Assembly (NCBI GenBank): GCA_900552305.1
Contig: URZD01000031.1
Coordinates: forward strand, 1 to 14,734
Direction: 5' to 3'
DNA: 14,734 nt
Source of the DNA: an uncultured Eubacteriales bacterium
GTDB taxonomy: Bacteria; Bacillota; Clostridia; Monoglobales; Monoglobaceae
The position numbers and the translations under genes are program-made. The notes below the pieces were generated by a model. That model was not told the origin of the DNA. It saw only the letters and a list, made by a program, of their open reading frames with translations, and did not search any database. Shown here piece after piece: positions 12,809 to 14,734 of the stretch; position 1 is the first letter of the stretch, and every line of letters begins with the position of its first letter.

Positions 12809-14734
12809 TTACTGCATCATATCGAAAAGCGAAAGCTGACTTGTCTCCGAAAGACCGTTCAGACATCCGTTTTCGCGCAGTGTTTCAATAACATTTTTGT
12901 TCACTCCGGCGCGGGTTTTAAGGTCGTCAACCGACATAAACTCCCCGTCCTCTCTCGCGTCCATTATGTTCTGGGCGGCAGCGTCGCCTATTCCCTGGAA
13001 CGAATTTATCGGAAGCAGGATTTTGCCGTCAACCTTCTGGAATTTGAACGCGTGGGATTTGTACAAATCCACCGGCAAAAATTCTATTCCGCGCTGATAC
13101 ATTTCGTGTACTATCTCGCATATGGTATAAACGCTCTTTTCGGTAGCCGACCACTCGTTCTGGCGCTGTTCAAGCCTTTGCATCTCGATTTTGAGCTTTT
13201 CATCACCCTGTGCCATGATTGCGGCGTCGAACAGATCCGCACGAACGGTATAGTACGCAATATAGAACTCGGTCGGATAGTGTACCTTGAAATACGCAAC
13301 TCTGAAGCCCATCATTACATATGCCGCGGCGTGCGCCTTTGGGAACATATACTTTATCTTTTTACATGAGCCTATGTACCACTCGGGAACATTGTTCTCC
13401 CTCATGGCGTTTTCGTATTCCTCCGGCATACCTTCCTTTGCCGCGCGACCCTTTCTTACAAATTCCATTATTTTAAACGACATACTTGGGTCAAGTCCCT
13501 TTTGTATAAGATATGTCATAATATCGTCGCGGACAGCCACAACCTCGGAAAGCGTTGCAACCTTTTGTTTTATAAGCTCCTGCGCATTGCCGAGCCAAAC
13601 GTCTGTACCGTGCGAAAGACCGGCAATAAGTACCAGCTCGTAAAATGTTGTAGGCAGTGTGTCAAGCAGCATTTGGCGTGTGAATGATGTTCCGAACTCC
13701 GGCACGCCGAATGTTCCGACCTTGCTCTTTATCTGCTCCGGCTTAACTCCTATCGCGTCCGTGCTTGAAAAAATACTCATGGTTTCCGGGTCGTCAAGAG
13801 GTATTTTTGTCGCGTCAAGTCCGGTAAGATTTTCAAGCATTCTTATTGTAGAAGGGTCATCGTGACCGAGTATATCAAGTTTTAGAAGGTTATCGTGTAT
13901 CGAGTGGAAATCGAAGTGGGTTGTTATTATCCCCGAATCCTTCTTCTCTGCCGGGTGCTGCACCGGGCAGAAATCATGTATATCCATCGTTTTCGGGCAG
14001 ACTATAACGCCGCCCGGATGCTGACCCGTTGTCTGCTTAATGTCAACAAGACCTCTTGACACTCTTTTAAGCTCCGCCTGTGTCGGAGTAACACCTTTCT
14101 TTTCGTAATACTTGCGCGCATAAAAGCCTATGGCGGTCTTTTCCGCGATTGTGCCTATCGTTCCCGCCTTAAATACGAACTGCTCGCCAAAAAGCTCACC
14201 GACATACTTGTGGGCGGTCGCCTGATACTCGCCCGAAAAGTTAAGGTCAATATCCGGTACCTTGTCGCCTTTAAAGCCGAGGAAGGTTTCAAACGGAATA
14301 TTAAAGCCGTCCTTCTTCATCTTCGCGCCGCATTTTGGACAATCCTTGTCGGGCATATCTATTCCGATATTGTATTCGCCGTGTTCAAAAAATATCGAAT
14401 GTTTGCATTCGGGGCAGATATAATGCGGACATAAAGCGTTAACCTCCGTAATACCTGCAAGGTACGCCGCAAAGGACGAGCCGACCGAGCCACGCGAGCC
14501 TACAAGGTATCCCGCCTCGTTCGACTTTTTAACCAGCTTGTGCGCAATCATATACATAACCGCATAGCCGTATCCCAAAATACAGCCAAGCTCTTTGTCC
14601 ATTCTCTTTTGAACTATGTCAGGAAGGACCTCGCCGTAAACTTCATGAGCGAATTTGTGGCACATATCCGACAAATCCTGTTCGCAGTTTTCGATTGACG
14701 GCGGGTACGAGCCGCTCTTTACAGGCTCTATATC
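12809..14734 (-). CDS. polC: DNA polymerase III PolC, C-terminal part (5' end outside window)
   Basis: The frame is open to the window edge and encodes the last 641 residues of a PolC, a replicative polymerase usually of about 1,450 residues. The visible part begins DIEPVKSGSYPPSIE and covers GSRGSVGSSF, a zinc-ribbon-like CPEC/CPKC pair (in-window residues about 107-135), the acidic catalytic motif VPDIDLNFSGEY (near 160-170), and the palm/fingers and duplex-binding regions. It ends QLSLFDMMQ, whose QLSLF is a sliding-clamp binding motif. The N-terminal OB, proofreading exonuclease and PHP regions lie upstream of the window. An internal TTG could be mistaken for a start at 14674; continuous homology upstream rules that out. 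Confidence 0.97.
   Translation of the reverse strand, partial: DIEPVKSGSYPPSIENCEQDLSDMCHKFAHEVYGEVLPDIVQKRMDKELGCILGYGYAVMYMIAHKLVKKSNEAGYLVGSRGSVGSSFAAYLAGITEVNALCPHYICPECKHSIFFEHGEYNIGIDMPDKDCPKCGAKMKKDGFNIPFETFLGFKGDKVPDIDLNFSGEYQATAHKYVGELFGEQFVFKAGTIGTIAEKTAIGFYARKYYEKKGVTPTQAELKRVSRGLVDIKQTTGQHPGGVIVCPKTMDIHDFCPVQHPAEKKDSGIITTHFDFHSIHDNLLKLDILGHDDPSTIRMLENLTGLDATKIPLDDPETMSIFSSTDAIGVKPEQIKSKVGTFGVPEFGTSFTRQMLLDTLPTTFYELVLIAGLSHGTDVWLGNAQELIKQKVATLSEVVAVRDDIMTYLIQKGLDPSMSFKIMEFVRKGRAAKEGMPEEYENAMRENNVPEWYIGSCKKIKYMFPKAHAAAYVMMGFRVAYFKVHYPTEFYIAYYTVRADLFDAAIMAQGDEKLKIEMQRLEQRQNEWSATEKSVYTICEIVHEMYQRGIEFLPVDLYKSHAFKFQKVDGKILLPINSFQGIGDAAAQNIMDAREDGEFMSVDDLKTRAGVNKNVIETLRENGCLNGLSETSQLSLFDMMQ

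Overview
The window looks like chromosomal DNA of an anaerobic Gram-positive bacterium of the class Clostridia, probably an uncultured gut lineage. The grounds are a PolC-type replicative polymerase (a Firmicutes hallmark), strong AAAGGAGG-type ribosome sites, a consensus Firmicutes parS site, and subunits of a sodium-pumping decarboxylase. No species can be named from the sequence. Nearly all genes lie on the minus strand; only rsuA and a pyridoxamine kinase gene lie on the plus strand.

Layout, left to right. 1-739 (minus): the gamma subunit and the biotin carrier of a Na+-translocating decarboxylase, cut by the window edge, with a promoter at 786-814 and a direct repeat upstream of it. 972-2237 (minus): metY, an O-acetylhomoserine sulfhydrylase, with a near-consensus promoter and a terminator. 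2345-2803 (minus): a membrane-anchored DUF4830 protein. 2899-4510 (plus): rsuA overlapping the pyridoxamine kinase gene, closed by a 13-bp-stem terminator shared with a convergent small membrane-protein gene (4528-4908, minus).

4909-5421 has no credible protein gene. It holds a terminator-like hairpin and then a 389-bp non-coding block (5033-5421) bounded by imperfect terminal inverted repeats and folded almost throughout into nested stems. It ends one base short of the serS stop codon. It resembles a MITE or a large structured RNA and is the least explained part of the window.

5422-9029 (minus) is a chromosome-partition cluster: parA, parB, a membrane-anchored coiled-coil protein and serS. 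Two perfect parS sites lie just upstream of parA. One forms the core of a 30-bp palindrome followed by an A-run, so it also reads as the intrinsic terminator of the preceding MATE transporter gene (9202-10542). 10633-14734 (minus) holds tex, the S1-domain RNA-binding factor, preceded by the C-terminal 641 residues of polC, whose 5' part lies outside the window.

The parA/parB proteins would act on the two local parS sites in chromosome segregation. polC and tex are 16 bases apart and probably co-transcribed. The oad-type genes, metY and the vitamin B6 kinase gene are ordinary metabolism.
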